NCBI GenBank assembly: GCA_016285055.1
Contig: JAEEPZ010000001.1
Coordinates: 46,049 to 110,048, forward strand
Source: Prevotella sp.
GTDB lineage: Bacteria; Bacteroidota; Bacteroidia; Bacteroidales; Bacteroidaceae
Reading direction: 5' to 3'
Length of the DNA: 64,000 nt
Under the pieces are notes generated by a model that was not told the DNA's origin, searched no databases, and saw nothing but the letters and a program-made list of their open reading frames with translations. The position numbers and the translations under genes were made by a program. Below, in pieces: positions 9,459 to 18,143 of the stretch. Each line of letters starts with the position of its first letter. The stretch's first letter is position 1.

Positions 9459-10118
9459 ATGAAAAAGAATCTTTTAATGATGGCAGCCATCATGTTTGGC
9501 ATTCTCATCACCTTCGCAAGCTGCAAGGACACCAAGAAGAGCAAAACTGCTGACGACGACGAGGACGAAACCGAACAGGTGGACAAGAAATCGAGCAAGG
9601 ACCTTGCCCTGAAGAAGGTGGCCTCGCTTGAGGACATCGAGGCTCTGGAGGATTACGATCTTGACGACATCGACATCTCAGAACTCGACATGGACGACTT
9701 CGACTTCGCTAACATCGACCTCAACGAGCTGACTGAAAGCCAAGCTAACTCATTGCTCGACCTCGTTGTGATGGTGGGCAGCAATGAACTGCCGCAGGAT
9801 GCCGGCGATGGGGTCACCATCTATGCTATGGAGAAGAGCGACGACGATGTCGCCTTCACAATTGAAATGTCTCCAGAGTCTATGGGTGGCATCACCATGG
9901 AGCAGTTCAACCAAGTGCTGAACATGCCTGAGCTGAAACAGATGATGATGCAGGAAATGATCAAGGGCCTGGAGGGTAACGAAGACTTCAACAAATTCCT
10001 TCAGGTTATCCTCGTCGCCAAGAAGGACCTGACCATCAACTTCGTTGACAAGAACTCCGGCGACTCGGCTACCCTCACGCTGGGTGCTGATGAGCTGCTT
10101 AGTATGCAGAACCAATAA
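9459..10118 (+). CDS. Acidic lipoprotein of unknown function
   Basis: The start at MKKNLLMMAAIMFG (9459) rather than 9357 puts a lipoprotein signal first, with the lipid Cys in FASCKDTK. The next 75 residues are extremely acidic (DDDEDETEQVDKK, then DYDLDDIDISELDMDDFDF), probably a flexible tether. The rest (about 90-219) is a compact domain with GDGVTIYAMEKSDDDVAFTIEMS and a final strand NFVDKNSGDSATLTLG. I do not recognise a named family. It is followed by a CoA-transferase gene after 30 bases, so cotranscription is possible, but a functional link is not evident. Confidence 0.8.
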   Translation: MKKNLLMMAAIMFGILITFASCKDTKKSKTADDDEDETEQVDKKSSKDLALKKVASLEDIEALEDYDLDDIDISELDMDDFDFANIDLNELTESQANSLLDLVVMVGSNELPQDAGDGVTIYAMEKSDDDVAFTIEMSPESMGGITMEQFNQVLNMPELKQMMMQEMIKGLEGNEDFNKFLQVILVAKKDLTINFVDKNSGDSATLTLGADELLSMQNQ

Positions 10119-10148
10119 ACGATAAAACGTCTTAACCGACAAGAGAAA

Positions 10149-11654
10149 ATGGCATACACAACCTTAACCGCTGCCGAGGCTGCAGCGTTGATTAAGAACG
10201 GCGACCACATCGCCATGAGTGGCTTCACGCCTGCAGGCGTGGCTAAAGCTACGACAAAAGAGTTAGCAAAGATTGCACTGGCCGAGCATGAGGCCGGACG
10301 CGAGTTTAAGGTGGCTATCTTCACCGGTGCCAGCACCGGACAGAGCACCGACGGTGACCTGGCCAACGCACAGGCCATCCTCTACCGTGCACCCTACACC
10401 ACCAACCCCGACTTCCGCAAGCATGTCAACATGGGCGAGATTCCCTACAACGACCTGCACCTCAGTCACATGGCACAGGAGTTGCGCTACGGATTCTACG
10501 GCGACGTGGACTGGGCCATCCTCGAGGTCTGCGACATCGAGGAGGTGGGCGACGAGTTCCGCGTCTATCTGACAGCTGCCGGAGGCATCAGCCCCACGGC
10601 TGCACGGTTGGCCAAGAGGGTCATCCTCGAGCTCAACGAGTTCCACAGCCCCAACGCCAAGTACATCCACGACGTCTACGAGCCCCTCGACCCGCCTTAC
10701 CGCAAGCCCATACCCATCTTCAATGTGGGCGACCGCATCGGCAAGCCTTACGTCTCTATTCCTCGTGAAAAGATAGCTGGCGTAGTGAAGTGCAACATCC
10801 CCGACGAGGCCCGCGCCTTCAAAGACAGCGACCCCGTGACCGACAAGATTGGCTTCCTCACGGCTGAGTTCCTCGTCAGCGAGCTGCACGCCGGACGCAT
10901 CCCCAAGGAGTTCCTGCCCCTACAGAGCGGCGTGGGCTCGACGGCCAACGCTATCCTCGGCGCTCTGGGACAGGACAAGCATGTGCCCGACTTCAACATC
11001 TACACAGAGGTCATACAGAACTCGGTCATCGGCATGATGCTCAACGGCCGCGTGAAGGACGCATCAGCCTGTTCGCTCACCGTCAGCAACGAGTGCCTGA
11101 TGCAGGTCTACGACAACATCGGCTACTTCAAGGATCACCTCACGCTGCGCCAGAGTGAGATTTCCAACCACCCGGCTGTCATCCGCCGCCTCGGCGTCAT
11201 CGCCATCAACACCGCCATCGAGGTCGACCTCTACGGCAACGTGAACTCGACGCACATCAGCGGCACGAAGATGATGAACGGCATTGGCGGCAGTGGCGAC
11301 TTCGAGCGCAACGCCTACCTCAGCATCTTCACCTGCCCGTCGACGGCCAAGGGCGGACTCATCTCGTCGATAGTGCCCATGGTGACCCACCAGGACTCCT
11401 CGGAGCACGATGTCAACATCATCGTCACCGAGCAAGGCATCGCCGACCTGCGCCACAAGAGCCCCATGCAGCGTGCAGAGGCCATCATCGAGAACTGTGC
11501 ACACCCCGACTACCGTCCGATGCTGCGCGAATACCTCAAGCTGGGCACCGGCGGCCACACCCGCCACTGCCTCACCGCCGCCTTCGCCATGCACGACACA
11601 CTGGCACGCAAGGGCGACATGCACCTGACGGACTTCTCGGAGTATGTAAAGTAA
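10149..11654 (+). CDS. Acetyl-CoA hydrolase/transferase family (succinate CoA-transferase)
   Basis: At 501 aa this is a full-length member of the Cat1/ScpC-type family. It shows GDHIAMSGFTPAG near the N-terminus, QSGVGSTANAILGALG (the CoA-binding glycine loop) near residue 265, and YTEVIQNSVIGMM, where the Glu is expected to form the glutamyl-CoA thioester. These enzymes move CoA between succinate and acetate or propionate in the cytoplasm, which fits the succinate/propionate-forming fermentation of Bacteroidales. Which acid is used cannot be decided from the sequence. It is followed by a convergent gene whose stop abuts its own (11654/11655), leaving no room for a separate terminator. Confidence 0.92.
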   Translation: MAYTTLTAAEAAALIKNGDHIAMSGFTPAGVAKATTKELAKIALAEHEAGREFKVAIFTGASTGQSTDGDLANAQAILYRAPYTTNPDFRKHVNMGEIPYNDLHLSHMAQELRYGFYGDVDWAILEVCDIEEVGDEFRVYLTAAGGISPTAARLAKRVILELNEFHSPNAKYIHDVYEPLDPPYRKPIPIFNVGDRIGKPYVSIPREKIAGVVKCNIPDEARAFKDSDPVTDKIGFLTAEFLVSELHAGRIPKEFLPLQSGVGSTANAILGALGQDKHVPDFNIYTEVIQNSVIGMMLNGRVKDASACSLTVSNECLMQVYDNIGYFKDHLTLRQSEISNHPAVIRRLGVIAINTAIEVDLYGNVNSTHISGTKMMNGIGGSGDFERNAYLSIFTCPSTAKGGLISSIVPMVTHQDSSEHDVNIIVTEQGIADLRHKSPMQRAEAIIENCAHPDYRPMLREYLKLGTGGHTRHCLTAAFAMHDTLARKGDMHLTDFSEYVK

Positions 11655-13385
11655 TCAGAAAGGAACGTTAGAGGAAAACCTCATCCGCTCACCCGTCATA
11701 GGGTGTTGGAAGGCCAGCTCCGCTGCATGAAGGCAGAGGCGCTGGCCTTTCTCTGTGCCCCGGCCGTAGAGGCGGTCGCCCACGATGGGCACGCCAAGGC
11801 CCTGCTGATGGGCGCAGTGCATACGCAGCTGATGGGTGCGCCCGGTGTGCGGCGTCAGCGCCACACGGGTATGGCCGCCCTCATGTCCCAGCACCACATA
11901 GTCGGTCACGGCTGTTTTACCGTGCTCATAGTCTACCATCTGCCGCGGACGGTCGCCCACATCGGGGCGCAGTGGCAGGCTGACAGTTCCTTGTCCTTCC
12001 ACCATGCCGTCAAGCAGCGCTATATACATCTTATATATAACGCGCGCGTGAAACTGCCGTTGCAACAGCCGGTGTGCCTCGCGGTTTTTGGCCACTACCA
12101 TCAGGCCGCTGGTGTCCTGATCCAGGCGATGCACCATCAGCGCCTCTCCGTATCGTTGCCGCAGCAGGCTCTCCACAGAGCTGTCATCCGTCTTGCCCGG
12201 CACAGAGAGCATTCCCGCAGGTTTCTCGATGACGAGGAGCGCAGCATCCTCAAAGATAACCTTGATGAAACTCTCATCATAGGGCTTATGGGGCTCATAG
12301 GTCTTATAGGTCTTATAGGACTTATGGGGCTCATAGGACTTATAGGTCTTATAGGACTCATAGGTCTTATAGGACTCATAGGACAAATAGGACTTATTGG
12401 TCCCATCGCCCCCATGCCCTGACAGCATCCACTCAAGCACCGGCTTGCATTTCCCCCTGCACGCAGGGTAGAAGCAGCCGTGGTGACGCACCTCCTGCTT
12501 GGGCGATGCGCCCTGCCAGAACTCCGCCATGCACAGCGGCTTGAGCTGGTGGGCAAAGGCATATTGCAACAGCTTGGGCGCACAGCACTCGCCGGTGCCG
12601 GCTGGAGGCACTCGTTGCGGCGTAGCGGCAAAGATGTCGGTCAACGTGCGACTGTCGCCCTGAGCCCTGAGCATCACGAAATGGTCGAAGAGCCAGCGCT
12701 GTAAGGCATCCGACCGCCGATGACGTTCCTGCTTGAGGCGTGCGACCTCGTCCTGCAAAGGCCGCAGCAGTTCCTCAGTCTGTGCGATGCTGTTGCGCCA
12801 GCGCTGCTTCAGCCTGCGCAGCTCCGCCTTTTGAAACTGACTCTCACGAATCAACGCCTCATCGTCCATGCGATGGCTGCCCCCATCTGTTGAGCGCAGC
12901 TCATCACGCCGCCGTTTCTTCTCGGCCATTGCTTGCCGAAAGGCAGCAATCTCGTGCTCAGCCTGAGCCTGCTGATGTTGCAATGCTGCTTTCAAACCTG
13001 TGAAAGCATCATCCTGCTCCCGTCGGACAATGTCGGTGTTGATGGCCGTAATGTGTGCCTCCTCCGCTTTAAAGTATCCATCGGGCTGCAGATAGTCGAA
13101 CACAGCGGGCACAAACCAAGGCCAATCCTCACGCCCGCCCAGCTGTCCACTATAGGCTGCAAGGAATCCCACGGCGCCATCACTTCGTTGACACACCAAC
13201 GCGCCTAACATCTTGCCAAGCATGACCTCTCCCCAGAGCGGAGTGGCCTGCAGATGCTCGCACACCAGCCGTGACGCCTCCACGCACAGCGGGTGGGGCT
13301 CATAGTCGAAGGGATCGTTCAACTGAGTCGGCAACTCGCCCTCAAGCTTCATGGGGTGAAAAACGGTGTTCGTATCGTCTGTCAT
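11655..13385 (-). CDS. RluA-family pseudouridine synthase with long N-terminal extension
   Basis: The catalytic domain is C-terminal (about residues 370-576): IFEDAALLVIEKPAGMLSVPG, the catalytic-Asp motif MVHRLDQDTSGLMV, and HTGRTHQLRMHCAHQ, all typical of RluA/RluD enzymes that isomerise uridines in rRNA or tRNA. In front are about 330 residues with a long charged coiled coil (about 115-235) and a segment with several Cys (ECCAPKLL, GCFYPACRGKCKP). Longer Bacteroidales members share this extension, whose role is unknown. The linker between the halves, about 40 residues of Tyr-Lys/Ser-rich sequence (SYKTYESYKTYKSYEPHKSY), is encoded by a 9-bp tandem repeat also found between genes at 22.7 kb. 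Confidence 0.9.
   Translation of the reverse strand: MTDDTNTVFHPMKLEGELPTQLNDPFDYEPHPLCVEASRLVCEHLQATPLWGEVMLGKMLGALVCQRSDGAVGFLAAYSGQLGGREDWPWFVPAVFDYLQPDGYFKAEEAHITAINTDIVRREQDDAFTGLKAALQHQQAQAEHEIAAFRQAMAEKKRRRDELRSTDGGSHRMDDEALIRESQFQKAELRRLKQRWRNSIAQTEELLRPLQDEVARLKQERHRRSDALQRWLFDHFVMLRAQGDSRTLTDIFAATPQRVPPAGTGECCAPKLLQYAFAHQLKPLCMAEFWQGASPKQEVRHHGCFYPACRGKCKPVLEWMLSGHGGDGTNKSYLSYESYKTYESYKTYKSYEPHKSYKTYKTYEPHKPYDESFIKVIFEDAALLVIEKPAGMLSVPGKTDDSSVESLLRQRYGEALMVHRLDQDTSGLMVVAKNREAHRLLQRQFHARVIYKMYIALLDGMVEGQGTVSLPLRPDVGDRPRQMVDYEHGKTAVTDYVVLGHEGGHTRVALTPHTGRTHQLRMHCAHQQGLGVPIVGDRLYGRGTEKGQRLCLHAAELAFQHPMTGERMRFSSNVPF
12277..12400. repeat. 9-bp tandem repeat (TTATAGGTC-type) inside the RluA gene
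   Basis: About thirteen imperfect 9-bp units alternating TCATAGGAC and TTATAGGTC. Nine bases keep the frame, giving a three-residue S/T-Y-K/E repeat in the linker. Confidence 0.9.
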
Positions 13386-13448
13386 TGTCGCAAAGGTACA
13401 ACATTTTTCTCATATCGGCATCAAACAGCAGAAAAAAGACGCAAAAAA

Positions 13449-13479
13449 TTGCAGGCGCCACAGATTATTCGTACATTTG
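13449..13479 (+). promoter_or_regulatory. Promoter of the DUF3237 gene (TTG / TACATTTG)
   Basis: TTG at 13449-13451 and TACATTTG at 13472-13479, 20 bases apart, fit the Bacteroidetes -33/-7 pattern. The start codon is 25 bases on. Confidence 0.65.
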
Positions 13480-13503
13480 CGCGTCATTAAAACCTATTTT
13501 ACC

Positions 13504-14016
13504 ATGAGAAAAACCATCCTTACACTTCTGCTCGCAGTGCTGACCATGAGCGCCATCGCCCAGAACAACACGCCGCCAGCGCCTGAACTGGAATACGCCT
13601 TGCAACTGCGTGTGACATTAGGCCAGCCGTTTGCCATCGACAACACCCAGCACGGACGCCGCACCGTCATCCCCATCACCGGAGGCACCTTCGAGGGGCC
13701 GCTGCTTCGAGGCACCATCATCGACGGCGGTGCCGACTACCAGCTGAACAGTGCCGACGGTAGCCGCACAGAATTAGAGGCCATCTACTGCATCAAGACC
13801 GACGACGGCGTTTATATCCACGTGCGCAACAGAGGCATCATCAGCACGGGCAAGGATGCAGAGGGGAGGCCTTCATTCTATTTCAGAGCCGCTCCGCAGT
13901 TTGAGGCACCGGCCGACAGCCGCTATGGCTGGCTCAACAACGCCCTCTTCGTCTGCGCCCCGGAGTTCTCACAAGACTTCAAGGGCATCGTCCTCCATGT
14001 GTGGAAAGTAAAATGA
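13504..14016 (+). CDS. Exported DUF3237 (UPF0311) protein
   Basis: The start MRKTILTLLLAVLTMSAIAQ (13504) supplies a signal peptide; the track start at 13366 lies before the promoter. The mature part is the DUF3237 lipocalin-like barrel: LEYALQLRVTLGQPFAIDN, RRTVIPITGGTFEGPLLRG, ADYQLNSADGSRTELEA and the late GWLNNALFVCAPEFS. Family members are about 150-170 aa, as here, and have no established reaction. The export signal is what sets Bacteroidales copies apart from cytoplasmic ones. Monocistronic by its own promoter. Confidence 0.88.
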   Translation: MRKTILTLLLAVLTMSAIAQNNTPPAPELEYALQLRVTLGQPFAIDNTQHGRRTVIPITGGTFEGPLLRGTIIDGGADYQLNSADGSRTELEAIYCIKTDDGVYIHVRNRGIISTGKDAEGRPSFYFRAAPQFEAPADSRYGWLNNALFVCAPEFSQDFKGIVLHVWKVK

Positions 14017-14049
14017 CTCAACACTCGCAAGCCGCTCACTTTTTTTTCG

Positions 14050-14057
14050 TATCTTTG
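14050..14057 (+). promoter_or_regulatory. -7 promoter box (TATCTTTG)
   Basis: TATCTTTG after a T-rich stretch matches the -7 consensus. It lies before the short ORF at 14070 and could also serve the GH16 gene at 14250. Confidence 0.55.
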
Positions 14058-14069
14058 TCCCGTCTTTAC

Positions 14070-14210
14070 ATGAATACAGAGTTATGGCAAAGAAGAACGC
14101 ACACGATGAGAACTTCACAACCTGGCGCGTCTGATGGAGCGTCCCTGGAACAGATAACACAAGGAACAAACTTGACGGTTGAAGAAGTAAAATCGCTTAT
14201 GCCTGGTTGA
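14070..14210 (+). CDS. Short ORF, possibly a transposase-family remnant
   Basis: This 46-aa ORF begins 12 bases after a good promoter box. Its end, LEQITQGTNLTVEEVKSLMPG, resembles the C-terminal helix pair (xxIAxxTGLSxEExxxL) of PD-(D/E)XK transposase-family proteins such as the one at 16986. No catalytic part is present. It may be a decayed copy, a leader peptide, or not translated at all. In another frame a second short ORF (MAKKNAHDENFTTWR) starts with an ATG at 14084. Weak call. Confidence 0.25.
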   Translation: MNTELWQRRTHTMRTSQPGASDGASLEQITQGTNLTVEEVKSLMPG

Positions 14211-14249
14211 ACTCGATAACGGGCAAGAAAAAAAGGATATCAAGAAATC

Positions 14250-15098
14250 ATGAGCATGATGTGGAGAACTTGTTATTTGGCCTATGCCTTGTTGCTGTGC
14301 TTAAGTGCAACGGCACAGGAGTGGCAGTTAGTGTGGAGCGACGAGTTCAACACTGACGGGCGTCCCGACGACGCTGTCTGGAGCTTCGAGCGGGGCTTCG
14401 TGCGCAACCACGAAGACCAGTGGTACCAGTCCGACAACGCCTGGCAGCAGGACGGCCTGCTCATCATCGAGGCGCGGCGCGACGACCGTCCCAATCCCAC
14501 CTACCGACCCGGCAGCCGTCAATGGGGAGCTCAGCGGGAGCACATCAACTACACATCGGCCTGCTTGCACACCCGTGGCAAGTATGATTTCCTCTACGGT
14601 CGCATGGAGGTGAGCGCACGCATCCCCACGGCAAGCGGTGCCTGGCCGGCCATCTGGACGCTGGGACAAGGCATGGAGTGGCCATCGTGCGGCGAGATAG
14701 ACGTGATGGAGTACTACCGCATCAACAGCGTGCCCCACATCCTGGCCAACGTGGCATGGGGCAGTGACCGCCGCTACCAGGCTGTATGGAACAGCCGGCG
14801 TGTGCCCTTCAGCCATTTCCAGCAGAAAGACCCCGATTGGGCAAATCAGTTCCACCTATGGCGCATGGACTGGAACGAGCAGTTCATCCGCCTCTACCTT
14901 GACGACGAACTGCTGAACGAGGTACCGCTCTCTGACACTGTCAACGGCACCATCGGACAGCACACCAATCCCTTCAATCATCCGCAGTACATCCTGTTGA
15001 ATCTCGCGCTGGGCGGCGACAACGGCGGCACCATCGACGACACGGCCTTCCCCATGCGCTATGAGATTGACTATGTGCGTATCTTTCAACGCAAATAG
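14250..15098 (+). CDS. Secreted GH16 beta-glucanase (laminarinase-like)
   Basis: A 282-aa protein with a signal peptide (LAYALLLCLSATAQ) and one GH16 domain. The N-terminal WQLVWSDEFN, the central SGAWPAIWTLGQ and the catalytic GEIDVMEYY (nucleophile and acid/base Glu in ExDxxE) are all present, as is the C-terminal strand MRYEIDYVRIF. GH16 enzymes with this motif spacing hydrolyse beta-1,3 or mixed beta-1,3/1,4-glucans and act in the periplasm or at the surface. No carbohydrate-binding module or lipoprotein Cys is seen. Not part of a visible SusCD locus. A hairpin terminator follows after about 55 bases. Confidence 0.92.
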   Translation: MSMMWRTCYLAYALLLCLSATAQEWQLVWSDEFNTDGRPDDAVWSFERGFVRNHEDQWYQSDNAWQQDGLLIIEARRDDRPNPTYRPGSRQWGAQREHINYTSACLHTRGKYDFLYGRMEVSARIPTASGAWPAIWTLGQGMEWPSCGEIDVMEYYRINSVPHILANVAWGSDRRYQAVWNSRRVPFSHFQQKDPDWANQFHLWRMDWNEQFIRLYLDDELLNEVPLSDTVNGTIGQHTNPFNHPQYILLNLALGGDNGGTIDDTAFPMRYEIDYVRIFQRK

Positions 15099-15154
15099 CC
15101 GACTCATCAGAATGAATCATGACAGTTGCTGGTTGCAGGCAAAGGCTTGAGGAA

Positions 15155-15186
15155 TCCCCCAAAACGCAAGTTTTGAGGGGTTTTCA
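15155..15186 (+). terminator. Terminator of the GH16 gene
   Basis: CCCC(C)AAAAC-GCAA-GTTTTGAGGGG followed by TTTTC forms a stable hairpin with a short T-run. Confidence 0.75.
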
Positions 15187-15272
15187 TTGGAAACGACAAT
15201 GTTAAAATGGTGATACACTGTTCGGCGCTGCATAAAAAAAAACGGCCTGCGTTTGATTTTCCTGCCTCTTTT

Positions 15273-15304
15273 TTTGCCGTATCAGGAAAGTTTTAGTAAT
15301 TTTG
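15273..15304 (+). promoter_or_regulatory. Promoter (TTTG - 20 bp - TAATTTTG)
   Basis: TTTG at 15273-15276 and TAATTTTG at 15297-15304 match both boxes of the Bacteroidetes sigma-ABfr-type promoter at the normal 20-base spacing. The gene start is 34 bases on. Confidence 0.75.
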
Positions 15305-15338
15305 CAGCCAAATAGACAATTCAAAACGACACGCAGGT

Positions 15339-16730
15339 ATGATTAGAAAAACCATCACAGCGACGGTGCTGGCCCTTACCTTGTTGAACACAGTTGCTGT
15401 AGCCCAGGAGCTGGTCACGCCAAGGCCCCATGCAAAGAGCGATTATTTTGTAGTGACAAGCAATGTGAAGGAAAAGCCACGCCTGGCTTCAGCCAAGGGA
15501 GCCGAGGGGAACGCCTCAGCAACAGAATCAGACGCAGAGAAGCGCCGCAAGGACTTTGTCAGCCGTAACTTCCGCTACATCAGCATGTGTGAATGGTATC
15601 CCGGTATGCGTTTCATGGTGCGCCCCACACAGAAAGACCTGGTGGTGAAGACCTTTGCCGACGCTACCACGGGCAACATGGTAAGCACCCGCAGCCTCAA
15701 CGACTCCATTCTGGTCTATGAGGGGCATGCCAACCCCAACGGTGCCATGCACGAGCAGGTCATTTTCTCACTGGAGAGCAATCCCGCCAGGAAATACTAC
15801 TTCGAGGTGCCAACGGCATCGTTCGACGACTATTGCTACAGTAAGCACGGTGTGCCGTCGCTGGCCTACCTGGGCGATGTAGACATGGCCATCGACAGCC
15901 TCATAGGCAAGCAGGTTCGCGTGCTGGAACGCCATTTCTTCCAAGACACCGAGGTGTCCAGCGGCAGCTACAAGCCCGTCGACATCGGCGATGCAAAGCG
16001 CGGCACCGTGATGACCATCACCAAGGTGGGTGTGGGCACCAAGGACTTCCCCGTAAAGATTGTGGTGAAGGAGCCCGACAAGAATGGTGTGGAGGGCCAA
16101 GAGTATTTCCAGCTCGTGGCCATCAGCCGCACCAACTGCAGCCTACGCGATGAGGACTTTGAGAAGAGCGACAACCTGCCGCACGCCTTCCAGGGCAGTT
16201 TCGAGCTCTTGTGCGACAGGGAGGCTGTGACTCCTGAACTGCAGGCTTGGGTGGGCAAGAACGTCTATACGACTTACGAAACGGACATGCTCGATGAAGT
16301 GGAGAAGCACCAGAAGATAGGCAAACTGTCGGCCTTTACCGTCACTGACATCTACAAGCTGTCAGACAGCGACATCGTGACCCTGACCTTGCAGGGCAAG
16401 AAAAGCGGTAAGCCATACACCAAGCAGGTGTCGATAACGAACACGAAGGTGACTGGCAAGGAGGAAGTGCTTAACGAGCTCTTCGCCGAAGGTGACCCCA
16501 ACAACATCGAAGGTGTGCGTGCCGCCAACTTGCCGCTCATCAAGCAGAGCAAGGTAAAAGCGGGCTTCACCGAGGCTGAGGTGCGCCTAGCACTGGGCGA
16601 GCCGAGTGAGATAACGCGCGTCATCGGCGGCACCTATCAGTGGATCTACCAGTACATTGACACCAACCGCCCCTTCCAAGCCGTCAAGTTCAGCAACCGC
16701 ACGAAGAAGGTGCTGTCGTTCACACGATAA
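15339..16730 (+). CDS. Exported protein of unknown function with BamE/SmpA-like C-terminus
   Basis: A 463-aa protein with a signal peptide (MIRKTITATVLALTLLNTVAVAQ). I do not recognise the N-terminal two thirds. It contains conserved-looking segments such as WYPGMRFMVRPTQKD and a beta-rich middle (RGTVMTITKVGVGTKDFPVKI). The last 60 residues (KAGFTEAEVRLALGEPSEI, then GGTYQWIYQYI) resemble the SmpA/OmlA (BamE) fold, in which xxGMTxxxVxxxLGxP precedes a YxW/Y strand. This could mean an outer-membrane assembly or adaptor role, but that is inference from one short region. It has its own promoter and terminator. Confidence 0.8.
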   Translation: MIRKTITATVLALTLLNTVAVAQELVTPRPHAKSDYFVVTSNVKEKPRLASAKGAEGNASATESDAEKRRKDFVSRNFRYISMCEWYPGMRFMVRPTQKDLVVKTFADATTGNMVSTRSLNDSILVYEGHANPNGAMHEQVIFSLESNPARKYYFEVPTASFDDYCYSKHGVPSLAYLGDVDMAIDSLIGKQVRVLERHFFQDTEVSSGSYKPVDIGDAKRGTVMTITKVGVGTKDFPVKIVVKEPDKNGVEGQEYFQLVAISRTNCSLRDEDFEKSDNLPHAFQGSFELLCDREAVTPELQAWVGKNVYTTYETDMLDEVEKHQKIGKLSAFTVTDIYKLSDSDIVTLTLQGKKSGKPYTKQVSITNTKVTGKEEVLNELFAEGDPNNIEGVRAANLPLIKQSKVKAGFTEAEVRLALGEPSEITRVIGGTYQWIYQYIDTNRPFQAVKFSNRTKKVLSFTR

Positions 16731-16757
16731 CAGAGCGGCAACCTCACACAAACAGTA

Positions 16758-16792
16758 ATCCCCCGCATCGGCCAGAGACTGATGCGGGGGAT
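16758..16792 (+). terminator. Hairpin terminator after the 463-aa protein gene
   Basis: A perfect 12-bp stem (ATCCCCCGCATC / GATGCGGGGGAT) with an 11-base loop, followed by TTGGT. Strong stem, weak T-run. The AT-rich gap from here to 16985 shows nothing else. Confidence 0.65.
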
Positions 16793-16985
16793 TTGGTATC
16801 GTCATAGTACATTGAATGACAGAAGATTTAAACTTCTATGCAAAAAGAATTATAATCTTATTATAAAGCAAACAATGCCGCTACGATTTGACAATCTTTA
16901 ATTCAACTATCGCATATATGCAACAGCTCTGTCTTTTCATTTCAGACAATCATTTTGATGCGCGAGAAGACACACCAAAAACAAA

Positions 16986-17900
16986 CTATAAACTGTTGAC
17001 ATCCTCTATAGAGAGGCCCGTGTATTTTGCTATCAGCTCAGCAGGCAGTCCATCGGCCTTCATCCGTTGGGCATTCTCACGTTTGTTCTGCTCTATGCCT
17101 TGAGCCATACCCTGAGCCATACCCTGAGCCATACCTTGAGCCATACCCTGAGCCATGCCCTGAGCCATGCCCTGTTTATAGCCATGGCGGATGGCACCAC
17201 GCTCGTTGTACACGGCATCCCAGTAGTACTCATAGGCGTACAGTTCCTGTTCGTTATAGGCCGACTTCTCCAGTATCTTCAGAGCCTTGCAGGTATCGGG
17301 ATTATCCAGCAACTCCTGAGGCACCTCCTCAGTGTCGCGGTCTATCTCGGTGAGGAAACGGAGCCACAGCACCGCCATCTTCTTCTCGGCAATGGTCTGC
17401 GGCTTAAACTTAGGTAGCTCGACGAACACGAAGCGCAAGCCCTCGATAATGCGGTCAGAGTGGTCCACATTCACGATGGCATAGTCATGGTAGAACTCAT
17501 CGGGACCGGCATCAAAGCCCACGTCGTTGATGAGGTTCAGCGCATACACGGGCTGCAGCAGCGAGTAGTCCTCGCTGGTACCCAACTGCTTCACCACGGC
17601 CTTCGCGGTGTTGAGGATGACGCGCTGCTGGAACTCGCTGTTCCAGTTCATCTGCATCTCCACGATGAAGTGGCGGCCACCCGTCTCGCGGCAGCGCACA
17701 TCAACGACACTGTTCTTCTTGCCCGGATTCTCAGGCACCATCTCGGGCATCAGGTACTCCACATGCTCTATCTGCTTTCCCTCATCGAGGGGCAGCAGGG
17801 CGTTGAGCAGGCTCATCACTAAATCTTCGTGCTCGCCGAATATCTTCTTGAAGGTCAGGTCGGCCTTCGGATTCAGGTATTTTCCTTTAATCACTTCCAT
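16986..17900 (-). CDS. PD-(D/E)XK nuclease-family transposase (Rpn-like)
   Basis: The start MEVIKGKYLNPKADLTFKKIFG (17900) matches the usual N-terminus of this family; the ORF start at 17993 is upstream of it. The nuclease core reads NSVVDVRCRETGGRHFIVEM, with the Asp and the E-x-Q of the PD-(D/E)XK fold. The C-terminal part has a helical region and ends LIAKYTGLSIEDVNSL. In between sit six copies of the tetrapeptide GMAQ, encoded by a 12-bp repeat. The family, often called transposases, is a recombination-promoting nuclease group related to E. coli RpnA. No terminal repeats were found around the gene, so whether it moves is unknown. Confidence 0.85.
   Translation of the reverse strand: MEVIKGKYLNPKADLTFKKIFGEHEDLVMSLLNALLPLDEGKQIEHVEYLMPEMVPENPGKKNSVVDVRCRETGGRHFIVEMQMNWNSEFQQRVILNTAKAVVKQLGTSEDYSLLQPVYALNLINDVGFDAGPDEFYHDYAIVNVDHSDRIIEGLRFVFVELPKFKPQTIAEKKMAVLWLRFLTEIDRDTEEVPQELLDNPDTCKALKILEKSAYNEQELYAYEYYWDAVYNERGAIRHGYKQGMAQGMAQGMAQGMAQGMAQGMAQGIEQNKRENAQRMKADGLPAELIAKYTGLSIEDVNSL
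17099..17174. repeat. 12-bp tandem repeat encoding (GMAQ)6
   Basis: Six nearly identical copies of TGAGCCATACCC (minus-strand reading GGTATGGCTCAG) encode Gly-Met-Ala-Gln repeats. A candidate for copy-number variation between strains. Confidence 0.9.
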
Positions 17901-18098
17901 CGCTCTATGAACTAAATAGCAATTTCCGTGCAAATATAACATTTTCTCTTGGCACTGGCAAACTTTTTCCTGTTTTTCTGCTGAGCCCCACAAGAAAAAA
18001 AGGTTTCAAATATGGTTGCGCCTTTCGTTAGCAGAGTTAAAGCGCACCGTCCGAGAAAGATCCGCTGGCTTCGGAAAAAAAACCGAAACAGTCGGACA

Positions 18099-18121
18099 AA
18101 AATCCGAAGGCTTCGGATTTT
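18099..18121. repeat. Palindrome AAAATCCGAAG-G-CTTCGGATTTT
   Basis: Eleven-base arms with a one-base centre. The CCGAAG/CTTCGG core is the same as in the four-copy array at 30689-30771. A related GATCCGCAGGCTTCGG-type copy occurs near 2.4 kb and another just upstream at 18058. Confidence 0.7.
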
Positions 18122-18143
18122 CTTCAGATGGACTATCGGAACG

